In this document: positions 1 through 8,400 of the stretch, piece by piece
Numbering within the stretch: position 1 is the first letter of the stretch
How the letters are laid out: each line of letters starts with the position of its first letter
Assembly (NCBI GenBank): GCA_900766585.1
Contig: CAAFVV010000008.1
Span: 1 to 15,947 of the forward strand
From: Clostridia bacterium
GTDB lineage: Bacteria; Bacillota; Clostridia; Oscillospirales; Acutalibacteraceae
Direction of reading: 5' to 3'
DNA: 15,947 nucleotides
Made by a program: the position numbers and the translations under genes
The notes under the pieces: generated by a model
Databases searched by the model: none
What the model saw: the letters and a program-made list of their open reading frames with translations, nothing else
Told to the model about the DNA's origin: nothing

Positions 1-435
1 AAACAACTGGAACGCACAAAGAAATCTGTCAAGCAGAAGCTCGATAAGCTCAACGACCAATCCAAAAAGGATGATACAGTGACCTTTGAGGAGTTGGGTA
101 TTGATAGACTCTTTATCGATGAAAGTCACTACTACAAGAACCTGTTTCTCTTTACAAAAATGAGGAATGTAGGCGGCATTGCTCAAACCGAAGCAATGAA
201 GTCCAGTGACCTTTTTATGAAATGCAGGTATTTGGACGAACTGACCGGAGGGCGTGGGACAGTGTTTGCGACAGGAACGCCGATCTCCAATTCGATGGTC
301 GAGCTTTACACCATTCAGCGGTACTTGCAGTACAACACCCTTGTTCAGAACAACTTGCAGCACTTCGATGCCTGGGCTTCCACTTTCGGAGAAACCATTA
401 CGGCAGTAGAACTTACACCCGAAGGAACGAGACAA
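1..435 (+). pseudogene. Fragment of ICE-type SNF2/DEAD-like helicase (methylase-helicase), truncated at both sides
   Basis: The frame is open from base 1. It encodes a Lys-rich coiled segment, then a helicase motif II (LFIDESHYYKN, about positions 109-138) and motif III (FATGTPISNSMVELY, about 268-312), followed by a stretch ending near VELTPEGT at 432. This pattern belongs to the SNF2/DEAD-like ATPase part of the very large methylase-helicase proteins carried by integrative conjugative elements of Firmicutes. Those proteins usually exceed 2000 residues, so about 145 residues is a small internal piece. From memory of the family, the text after ELTPEGT should continue into a Gly-Tyr-Arg-Ala-rich segment. 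Here it switches to the ATG of a lipoprotein. Base composition is visibly more AT-rich than downstream. The left end is cut by the window; the right end is a genuine loss or a join. Helicase identity is fairly sure; the cause of the truncation is not. Confidence 0.75.
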
Positions 436-1998
436 ATGAAAAAAGCATGGATAACCCTGTTGATCCTGTGTCTGCTTTTTGTGGCGGCGGTAACGGGCTG
501 TCAGCCGAAGGAGCCGGCGTCCTCCGATACGGAGAGCACGGCAGAGAGCGCCGATTCGCAGGCGCCCGATTCACAGACGACCGATGAGGACAGCGCGGCA
601 GATCCGGCGGCTTCGACGGACGGCTCAGCTCCGGAAAGTCATGCCGGCTCGACGACGGCGGTGACCAAAAAGCCCGGCGCGACCACGACCAAAAAGCCGA
701 GCGGCGGGAAAAGCGACGTCAAGCTGATCAAGGATCTCAAGGGCTATGATTTCGTCATGGCGTGGAGCACGAGCGACGGGATCGAGATGGAATACGGGCT
801 GTCCGACTATATGGACGCGTTTCTGGACAGTATCGCCTATGTGGAAAAGGCGTATAACTGCAAGATCACGGTGATCCCCTATGACTACCTCGGCATCTAT
901 GACACGGCGCGGGCGCAGATCATGTCGAACGAGAAATTTGCCGATGTCATTCTCTCCACGATGTACACCTCCTCGAAGCTGTATTTAAACGGACTTCTGA
1001 CCCCCGCCAGCTCCGTTCCCGGGCTGAATCTGAAGTCCGACGTCTGGGTCAAGGAGGTGTCAGACTCCTCGACGTTTAAAGACGGCACATGGTTTGTACA
1101 GAGCAACGCGCTGCACCCGGCGCAGACCGGCGCGATGATCCACTACAACAAAACGCTGCTGAAAAAGCTCAAGCTCGAGGATCCTGCCGATCTCGTGAAA
1201 AAAGGCGAGTGGACATGGGCGAAGTTTGCATCCATGCTCAAGGCGGCGCGCGCCGACCTGAATAACGACGGCAAATATACCGAGAGCGACCGCTTCGGCG
1301 CCGCCACGGCTTCGTATGACGGTCTGTATCCCTTCTTCTTCTCGACCGGCACCAAGGTCATTTCGCTGGACGCCAACAAGAAGATGACCTATAACCTGAA
1401 CAATGAGCAGGCACTGACCCGCTGCCTGGAGTTTTATGACCTGATGAAGGAAAACGGCTGTCTCTACCGCTCTACGGATGCCAAGGCGAATGAGAAGATG
1501 TATTTCGGCGGCAAGGCGCTGTTCTATCTGGCGCAGGCCAGCAGCGGGCGCGGCTTTGACGACTTTGACGGTGAGGACGCCATTGTGCCTCACCCCGAAT
1601 ACAAAAAGGGCAGCGGTTATGTGTCGGGCGTGGATCACAACTACATGATGTATTCCTTCCCGCGCAACCTGTCCAACAAGACGGCGACCGGCACGATCTT
1701 CCAGGCGCTGGCGGAGACCTGCCGCAAAAACGGCACCTATGACAAGTATATCGAGGGCAGCGTGAAGCCCACCTTTGCCAACAGCAGCTCGACGGAGATG
1801 CTGAAAAAGTACATTGCGCCGCGGATGTATATTGACCCGATGTGCTATTTCTACAGCTTTGACCTGTCCATCTACAACGGTACGGTCTGCGCGCTCTGCA
1901 ACGCCTTCTATACGAGCGGCGCACAGACGGCGGCGGATATGGTCGGCGGCTATGCCGACGCGATCCAGAGCATTCTGGACGATATGATGAACAGCTGA
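436..1998 (+). CDS. Extracellular solute-binding-type lipoprotein (ABC sugar-binding family 1-like)
   Basis: This 520-residue protein begins MKKAWITLLILCLLF and has a lipobox ending at Cys22 (AVTGC), so it should be lipid-anchored outside the membrane. Residues 23-95 are a Ser/Thr/Asp/Pro-rich linker with two Lys-Lys-Pro turns. The rest resembles family 1 sugar-binding proteins: a YDYLG strand after a 'VEKAYNCKITV' segment, an 'FADVILS' segment, an MIHYNKTLLKKL segment, a GEWTWAKF segment, and an EF-hand-like loop DLNNDGKYTESD at residues 274-285, common in large Clostridial binding proteins. The frame stays open upstream, but Met436 is chosen because the signal peptide starts there and AAGGA (422-426) lies 9 bases before it. 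No permease or ATPase lies nearby, so it would have to use a transporter encoded elsewhere or act as a binding protein. First gene of the cluster; ends 76 bases before the next start. Fold call is good; ligand unknown. Confidence 0.8.
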   Translation: MKKAWITLLILCLLFVAAVTGCQPKEPASSDTESTAESADSQAPDSQTTDEDSAADPAASTDGSAPESHAGSTTAVTKKPGATTTKKPSGGKSDVKLIKDLKGYDFVMAWSTSDGIEMEYGLSDYMDAFLDSIAYVEKAYNCKITVIPYDYLGIYDTARAQIMSNEKFADVILSTMYTSSKLYLNGLLTPASSVPGLNLKSDVWVKEVSDSSTFKDGTWFVQSNALHPAQTGAMIHYNKTLLKKLKLEDPADLVKKGEWTWAKFASMLKAARADLNNDGKYTESDRFGAATASYDGLYPFFFSTGTKVISLDANKKMTYNLNNEQALTRCLEFYDLMKENGCLYRSTDAKANEKMYFGGKALFYLAQASSGRGFDDFDGEDAIVPHPEYKKGSGYVSGVDHNYMMYSFPRNLSNKTATGTIFQALAETCRKNGTYDKYIEGSVKPTFANSSSTEMLKKYIAPRMYIDPMCYFYSFDLSIYNGTVCALCNAFYTSGAQTAADMVGGYADAIQSILDDMMNS

Positions 1999-2008
1999 CG
2001 GGAAACTG

Positions 2009-2048
2009 CGGCTCGACCCGGCAGAAAAGGCTCTGCCGGGTTGAGCCG
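2009..2048 (+). other. Strong intergenic RNA hairpin without T-tract
   Basis: Two 16-base arms (CGGCTCGACCCGGCAG at 2009-2024 and CTGCCGGGTTGAGCCG at 2033-2048) pair completely, with one G-U wobble, around an 8-base loop. The bases after it are GAAAAATAGG, not a T-run, so it is a poor intrinsic terminator on the + strand. It lies between the binding-protein stop and the ribosome site of the next gene, and may stabilise or partly attenuate the shared transcript. Pairing is seen directly; role is inferred. Confidence 0.7.
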
Positions 2049-2074
2049 GAAAAATAGGATAGGAGGCAAGCAGA

Positions 2075-5000
2075 ATGAAAAAACGGATGTTGGCTCTTGC
2101 TGTCGTGACGGCGCTGTGTCTGGGATGCCTGATCAGTCACGTGACCATCGGCGCAGGAGCTGCCCCTCTGGAGGAGGACGGCAGGCTGTATGCCAATTTT
2201 GCCGACACCGCCGGATGGGTGACGGGCAATTATGACAAGACCCCGACCGGCACGGCGGCAGAGGGCGATCTCCGCCTGAAATCGGTGCCGACGGACGGCA
2301 AAAGCGCGGGCATTGATCCCCAGACCCTGATGGGCACCGCCTATTATGAGGTAACGGTGGATCTGTCGAAGTATGACACCGTTTCCTGGTCGTGGAGCGA
2401 AAATACCGGGGCGAGTGTATGCGCCGGTATTCTGGAGGGCGACTCGCTCGGTGCGGAGCTGAACGGCGGAGGCCGCGTAGTCGGCAAGTGGGGCGACGGC
2501 ATCAGCCCCGACAAGACGGGCAGTGTGAGTCTGGATATTGCCAAAATGTGGGGCAGCAGCGGAACAAAAACGCTGAAATTCTTTGTCGGCACATGGAACA
2601 ACGGCGCGGGCAGTGCGGTCGGCGCGGATTATCGCTACCGCATTGAAAACCTCTGCCTGAGCAGCAGCAAAGCGCCGATCCCCGCCGGTCCGATCGTCGA
2701 GGACGGCAAGCTGTATGCGAATTTTGCCGACAAAGAGGGCTGGATCGAGAATTATTACGGCGGCAGCGGCGAGCAGGCGCTGACGGTGGACGGTCTGTGG
2801 GATATCTCCGACGTGACGGCGGACGGCAAAGGGGCGACGCTTGTGCGCTCCGACGATGTGGAGGGCGCGCCCGGCGCCGCCTATCCCGCTTTTGCCGTTT
2901 ACAAGGCGACGGTGGATCTGTCGAAGTATGATACGGTGTACTACTCCTTCGAGACGGACTTTGAGGGCAGCCGCATCGGCGTCAGCAATACAAAATCCAT
3001 CTTTGCCGATAAGTATGCCAACTACACGGGTGCGGGCAGCACAGGCGAGCTGGATCTGGCGGCAGTATTCGGCAGTACGGGAGAAAAAGAACTGTACTTC
3101 TATGTCGGTATGTGGAATGCGGGCAAGGGCACCGGTGCCAAGATCAATTACCTCTATCTCGGCAAGAAGCCAGCGGAGCCGGAGGAGCCGCTCGGTCCGA
3201 TCACCGAGGACGGCAGACTGTATGCGAACTTCAAGGATGCGGATTTCTGGATCGAGAATTATTACGGCGGCAGCGGCGAGCAGGCGCTGACGGCGGACGG
3301 TCTGTGGGATATTTCTGACGTGACGGCGGATGGCAAAGGGGCAACGCTTGTGCGCTCTGATGAGGTCGGCGGCCAAAGCGCCGGATTCCCAGCGTTTGCC
3401 GTATACAGGGTGACGGCGGATCTGTCGAAGTACAATACGCTGTATTATGATTTTGTGACGGATTTTGCCGACAGCCGCATCGGCGTCAGCAGCACGAAAG
3501 CGGTGTATGCCGATAAATACGCCAACTACACGGGTACAGGCAAGAGCGGTAAGCTGGATCTGACCGCGGCGTTCGGCAAGTCCGGCGAGCGGGAGCTGTA
3601 CATCTATTTCGGCGCATGGAATGCGGGCAAGGGTACGGGCGCAAAGATCAACAGTCTTTCCCTCGGCTTTGAGGAGATCCCGAAATATACCGTGACGGTC
3701 AACGCACAGGAGGGCGGCACGGCATCGGGCGGCGCGACGGTGGAGCGCGGCGACAGCGTGACGCTGACGGCGACGGCAGAGGAAAACTATGTGTTCACCG
3801 GCTGGTATGCCGGCGAGACCAAGGTCAGCGACGAGGCGGCCTACACCTTTGCGCCCGACACCGACATCACGCTGACGGCGCACTTTGCATCGACTGTGGT
3901 CAAATACACGCTGACGGTCAACGCGCAGGAGGGCGGCACGGTCGACAATGTCAGCGGTACCTATGAAGCGGGCACGAAGATCAAGCTGAAAGCCAAGGCG
4001 GACGACACGCACCGCTTTGCCGGCTGGTATAAGGGCGAGCAGAAGATCGCCGACACGGCGGAATACAGCTATACCGTGTCCGAGACGGTGACGCTGACGG
4101 CACACTTTACCGAAAAGCCCAAGGCGACGCCGGTCGATCCGAACCCGGATGAGGAGATCAAGATCTGGAACAGCTGTGATCTGTATGCGGAGTTTTTCGC
4201 CTTCGGGCAGGTCAATGATGTGATCAGCTCGGATAACGACTTCTTTACCGAGGGCAGCGGCTCCATCCGGTTTGTCCAGAACGGGCAGATGATGATCCAG
4301 TATGTACCGGCAGAGAACTTCATTGACACGACAGGCTATAACACCTTTGTGTTCGATCTGTGGGTGGACGACCCCGAATTCTTCAAAAACTCTCTGGATC
4401 TGCGCGTGTCGCTGTCCAGCTCCAAGCTGAAGTCGGGACAGGCGGACGACTGTGCTCTGGTGTGGTGGAAGGCACTGCAGAATCTGAAAGCCGGCTGGAA
4501 CCACATTGAGCTGAGCATGGAATCCCCCGACGCGCAGAATGTCAACTTCCGCGATCAGCCGACCTTTAACCCGAAAGATGTACGGTATCTGCGCATCTGG
4601 GCGGACGGTCAGTATGTCACGGATAAGGAGACCGAGCGGGTGTGGCGTATCGACCGGATCGGCTTCAAAAACAAGGCGACGGAGCCTGCCGAAAGGGACA
4701 ATATGTGGCATTCCGGTGATGTCTACGCGGATTTCTTCGGCTTCGGCGACGCGGGAGATATTGCCGTCGGCAGCAGCACGGCGCAAAAGACCGAGGGCAC
4801 CGGCTCTCTGTATGTGACGCAGAAGGGCAAAATGATGATGCAGGTCGTGCGCAAGTTTGACGCGACGGGCTATAACCGGCTGGTGTTTGATCTGTATGTG
4901 CCGGATAAGGATTTCTTCAAGCAGTCGGCGGATAACCGCGTATCGCTGTCCAGCTCCAAGCTCGGCACCGGTCAGGCGGACGATTGCAGTCTAACGTGGT

Positions 5001-5395
5001 TTTTGTCGCGGATGGAGCTTACTGAGGGCTGGAACCATATCGTGCTCGATATGGATCATCCCGATGCCCAGACGCTCAACTTCCGCGATCAGCCGACATA
5101 TGCGCCTGCCGAGACGGGCTATCTGCGCATTTGGGCAGACGGTGCAAACGTGACCGATCAGGACAAAGAGCTGACTTGGTATCTCGATAATCTGCATTTT
5201 GAAAAAGCGGATATGGATACTTCTGACGAGGACAGCAGCAAAGCGGGGGAGGACAGCAGCGGGGCGAACAGCGATGCCGATGCCGACAGCGCCGACAATC
5301 CCGCCACCGGCGCAGCGCTGCCGGCGGGCGCCGCCGCAGCCGCCGTGCTGGCTGCTGCCGCTGCAGTGGTCGGACGGAAGCGCCGCAGCCGGTAA
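2075..5395 (+). CDS. Modular cell-wall-anchored surface protein: five LYA-F modules, two InlB-like repeats, NPATG sorting signal
   Basis: This 1106-residue protein starts at an ATG 8 bases after a perfect AGGAGG (2061-2066). Residues 1-30 form a signal peptide (MKKRMLALAVV, cleavage near GAGAAP). Three homologous modules follow, at about 33-205, 208-375 and 377-533. Each opens with EDG-LYANF and contains a DLSKY(D/N)T strand, as in beta-sandwich sugar-binding domains. Residues 538-680 hold two InlB/Listeria-Bacteroides-type repeats (YTVTVNAQEGGT ... FTGWYAGE ... ITLTAHF). Two further modules (about 697-870 and 877-1043) share DLYAEFFAFG / DVYADFFGFG, VSLSSSKL, GQADDC and NFRDQPT. A Ser/Asp linker leads to NPATG at 1075-1079, an Ala-rich hydrophobic segment and a basic RKRRSR tail, which is the layout of a sortase substrate. 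It is probably wall-attached and holds a polysaccharide near the cell. No catalytic domain is recognised. Identity of the binding modules is inferred. Confidence 0.8.
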   Translation: MKKRMLALAVVTALCLGCLISHVTIGAGAAPLEEDGRLYANFADTAGWVTGNYDKTPTGTAAEGDLRLKSVPTDGKSAGIDPQTLMGTAYYEVTVDLSKYDTVSWSWSENTGASVCAGILEGDSLGAELNGGGRVVGKWGDGISPDKTGSVSLDIAKMWGSSGTKTLKFFVGTWNNGAGSAVGADYRYRIENLCLSSSKAPIPAGPIVEDGKLYANFADKEGWIENYYGGSGEQALTVDGLWDISDVTADGKGATLVRSDDVEGAPGAAYPAFAVYKATVDLSKYDTVYYSFETDFEGSRIGVSNTKSIFADKYANYTGAGSTGELDLAAVFGSTGEKELYFYVGMWNAGKGTGAKINYLYLGKKPAEPEEPLGPITEDGRLYANFKDADFWIENYYGGSGEQALTADGLWDISDVTADGKGATLVRSDEVGGQSAGFPAFAVYRVTADLSKYNTLYYDFVTDFADSRIGVSSTKAVYADKYANYTGTGKSGKLDLTAAFGKSGERELYIYFGAWNAGKGTGAKINSLSLGFEEIPKYTVTVNAQEGGTASGGATVERGDSVTLTATAEENYVFTGWYAGETKVSDEAAYTFAPDTDITLTAHFASTVVKYTLTVNAQEGGTVDNVSGTYEAGTKIKLKAKADDTHRFAGWYKGEQKIADTAEYSYTVSETVTLTAHFTEKPKATPVDPNPDEEIKIWNSCDLYAEFFAFGQVNDVISSDNDFFTEGSGSIRFVQNGQMMIQYVPAENFIDTTGYNTFVFDLWVDDPEFFKNSLDLRVSLSSSKLKSGQADDCALVWWKALQNLKAGWNHIELSMESPDAQNVNFRDQPTFNPKDVRYLRIWADGQYVTDKETERVWRIDRIGFKNKATEPAERDNMWHSGDVYADFFGFGDAGDIAVGSSTAQKTEGTGSLYVTQKGKMMMQVVRKFDATGYNRLVFDLYVPDKDFFKQSADNRVSLSSSKLGTGQADDCSLTWFLSRMELTEGWNHIVLDMDHPDAQTLNFRDQPTYAPAETGYLRIWADGANVTDQDKELTWYLDNLHFEKADMDTSDEDSSKAGEDSSGANSDADADSADNPATGAALPAGAAAAAVLAAAAAVVGRKRRSR
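2741..2850 (+). repeat. 110-bp direct repeat, copy 1 (pairs with 3248-3357)
   Basis: The copy begins TGGATCGAGAATTATTACGG and ends at GTGCGCTC. It matches 3248-3357 at all but about five of 110 bases, with no gaps. The copies encode the start of modules two and three of the surface protein, and their identity is much higher than elsewhere in those modules. Confidence 0.9.
3248..3357 (+). repeat. 110-bp direct repeat, copy 2 (pairs with 2741-2850)
   Basis: Second copy, in the same reading frame as the first and 507 bases downstream of it. Most of the roughly five differences are third-position changes, apart from a Val/Ala change, which suggests a recent duplication or gene conversion under protein-level constraint. 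Confidence 0.9.
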
Positions 5396-5422
5396 GGACA
5401 AAGGACTCCCTGAAAAGGAAAC

Positions 5423-5458
5423 GGCAGGGACGGCATAGCTACATATGCCGCCCCTGCC
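5423..5458 (+). other. Strong intergenic RNA hairpin without T-tract
   Basis: Arms GGCAGGGACGGCAT (5423-5436) and ATGCCGCCCCTGCC (5445-5458) pair at 13 of 14 positions, with a single A-C mismatch and an 8-base loop. No T-run follows. It occupies the gap after the surface-protein stop and ends 10 bases before the next ribosome site. It has the same size and position as the hairpin at 2009-2048, so it may be a shared device setting transcript stability. Confidence 0.65.
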
Positions 5459-5468
5459 CGCGGTTTAC

Positions 5469-5474
5469 GGAGGA
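5469..5474 (+). promoter_or_regulatory. Ribosome binding site GGAGGA deciding the start at 5481
   Basis: GGAGGA ends 6 bases before ATG 5481. An earlier in-frame ATG at 5445 lies inside the right arm of the hairpin, has no ribosome site, and would put a Pro-rich stretch before the lipoprotein signal. The start is therefore 5481. Confidence 0.85.
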
Positions 5475-5480
5475 AAAGGC

Positions 5481-8400
5481 ATGATATATACACATAAGGG
5501 TGCGCTGCGGGTGCTGGCAGTCTGGCTGGCGGCGGCGCTTTTACTGCTTTTGGCGGCAGGCTGCCGGAAAGAGCCGGATGTCAGCACAGAGGAGTCGGGC
5601 GTGACCTCCTCCGCCGACGGAGAAAGCGGTGGCGAAACAGATGCGCCCGACAGCGGGACGGACAGCACAGACCCGGACAGCACGGCAGGGCAGACGGGTC
5701 AGAGCGGCGGGACACAGAGCAAGCCGTCCTCGGGCGGACAGACCGCGAAGCCGTCGTCCGATAAGCCGGCGCAGGTGCTGGCGACTGCTCTGTGGAGCGC
5801 CGATCCGAAAACGGCGGACAGCCATATCACTGCCAAAACAGCGGACGGCAGCTCACTGCGGAGCGGTACAATGGAGGGACGCCCCTATCAGATGCTGGTC
5901 AACGGCAAGGCGGCGACAAAGGCACTGCGGTTTACCTTTGACCGGACATTTCTGAATGCGGCAAAGGGCAAAGAGCTGATCGTGCTGGTCGAGTGCTACG
6001 GCAATACAACCCGCAGCTTTTCCCTGCAGTACACCTCGTCGGATCAGAAGGAGAAATATATCGGCACGGTGGAGACCTCCGTGGCGGCGCAGGGCATGTG
6101 GAGCGGCCGTGCCGTGCGGATCACCGATTTCGCCGAGGGCAGCGCCCTTGACGGCGCGCATCTGATCCTGTCCCTCGGAACGGGCATGTCCACCCTGAAC
6201 GTGTCCGGTGTGCGGGTCGTGATCAAGGATAAGGAGGCGGCATATCCGCGCCTGATCTCCAACGCCTATGCACGCACGCACGCTCTGGTCGCCGATGCCG
6301 ACGTGACATATTACGGTGCGATCGGCGACGGCAAGGCGGACGACACCGTGGCGTTTCAGACGGCGCTTGCCGCCGTCAGGGAAAAGGGCGGCGGCACGGT
6401 GTATGCGCCCGCCGGAACCTATAAGCTGACACAGGGGCTGTATATTTCCGCCGGCGTGACATTGGAGGGCGACTTTACCGCGCCTGATAAGGGGGCAAAG
6501 GGTACCGTTTTGGCGGCGTATACCCGTGATCTGAATGAAAACCCCAAGGAGGCGCCGCTTTTGCAGATGCATGAGGGCAGCGCCCTGATGAATCTGAATG
6601 TCTGGTATCCAAAGCAGACACTTTCCGGAGGAAAAGCCACGCCGTATTCCTATACGGTGCGCATGGTGGGTGGTCAGCACGGCATCACCGTGGAAAACGT
6701 GTTTTTTGTCAACAGCTATGAGATTGCCCGCATGGGTGACGACATCAATGCGCTGGAGACGTTCCGCAATATCTATGGTACACCGCTGAAAACCGGACTG
6801 TACATGAATTACTGCATGGACATTGCCCGCTATGAGCAGGTGCGGTTTTCACCGGACTGGTGGCTTAAATCCGGGCTGTCCGGGACGCCGTCGGCAGCGG
6901 CGCTGAAGGCATGGCTGATCAAAAATGCCACGGCGATGGTGATCGAGCGCAACGACTGGTCGTATATTACCGATCTGTCGGTGGACGGCTATGCCTACGG
7001 CTTGGTGCTGCGCCGCTCCACGGCGAACACGGTGCAGGGCTCCAGCAACGGCGCTCTGTACGGGCTGAATATCAAAAACTGCAATGTCTGCCTGTTTGCG
7101 GACGGTATCGCCCCATATACGCTGACAGCGTCCACGCTGTCCGCCTCGGGCGGCACCGATCCGACGGCGATCCAGATTACCGATACCGTATATGGGCTGT
7201 CCTGCGTGGATGTGCGGCTGGAGAGCAGCGGAAAATACGCGGTCGTGCTCGGCAACACCGGCAATATGACGTTCGAAAACTGTACATTTGCCATGACCGG
7301 CTCGGGGGCGCGGTATGCGCTCTATAACGAAAAAGGCTCGGTCTCGCTGACCGGCGTCAGCTTTTCCGGCGGCGGCAAGCACCTGTATATGGGTGTGGGC
7401 GCGGGCGAATGTAAGGTGATCGGTATGGCGGCATCCGCCTTCAAGGCGGATAACAAGGCGGACAGCAGCCGTCTGCGCTTCAGTCAGGGCGCAGACGAAA
7501 AGGCGGTGGCTGCCGTGAAGGCACCATCCTATGCCGTCCGCACGGCAAAGCCCTCCGGCAAGGCGTTTATTGACCTGTCCTCCCGCGGCATACAGCCGAT
7601 CCCCTTTGCGACAAAGCCGGAAAGCGGAAAGGATATCGGACCGACGCTGCAAAAGGCGATCGACGAGGTGGCAGCCAAGGGCGGCGGCGTGGTCTATGTG
7701 CCCGCCGGTCAGTATTATCTGAACACCGCCATCCGGGTGAGATCCGGCGTCGAGCTGCGCGGCTCCTGCTTTATGCCGCACCACACCGTCATTCCCGCCA
7801 CCGCCTTTCTGACCGATTACGGCAAAAACAATGCCGACGGCACCGCGCTGTTTACTCTGGAGAAAAATGCGGGTCTGTGCGGCTTCACGGTGGATTATCA
7901 CAAGATGCCGAAGGGGGTGACGCCCTATGCCTATACCGTCCGCGGAGCGGGCAGCGGCGTGTATGTGGTCAATGTGACCATGAGCGTGATCTATCAGGGC
8001 ATTGATCTGACCGGCCGCTGCGACAGCCACTATGTGTCGGGCGTCGGCATCGGCGCGCTGAACACCGGCATCTCCGTCGGCGGCGGCAGCAAAAACGGCT
8101 TGGTGCGGGATGTGCAGGCAAATGTGCACTATATCACCGATACGCCGTTTTACAACCAGCTTGGCATGACGCAGAATGAGGTCATCGAGTATACCCATCA
8201 GAATCTGCGTTCGTTTGTGGTGTCGGATACCGCAAACGAAGTGATGATGAACAACTTTGTGTTCGGTGCCAAGCACGGTATTGCCGTTTTGGGGCAGGCG
8301 GACGTGTTTGTGCTCGGTCACGGCACGGATTCCGGCATCAAATCTGCGTATATCAACGGCGGCAAGTCCGTGACATTTGTGAATACACAGCTGGTCAACC

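Noticed and set aside
79..1998. A single 639-residue helicase-lipoprotein fusion protein
   Set aside because: The helicase part is an internal fragment, and the second part starts with its own Met, signal peptide, lipobox and nearby AAGGA, so separate translation from 436 is far more likely.
2075..2130. Lipobox LCLGC in the surface-protein signal peptide
   Set aside because: The residue three before Cys18 is Cys rather than Leu-like, a cleavage site near GAGAAP fits better, and a sortase anchor is present at the C-terminus.
1472..4786. Minus-strand open frame of 1104 codons
   Set aside because: It lies opposite two well-supported + strand genes, is rich in Arg/His/Ala/Cys with no domain pattern, and its openness follows from the GC-rich codon use of the sense genes.
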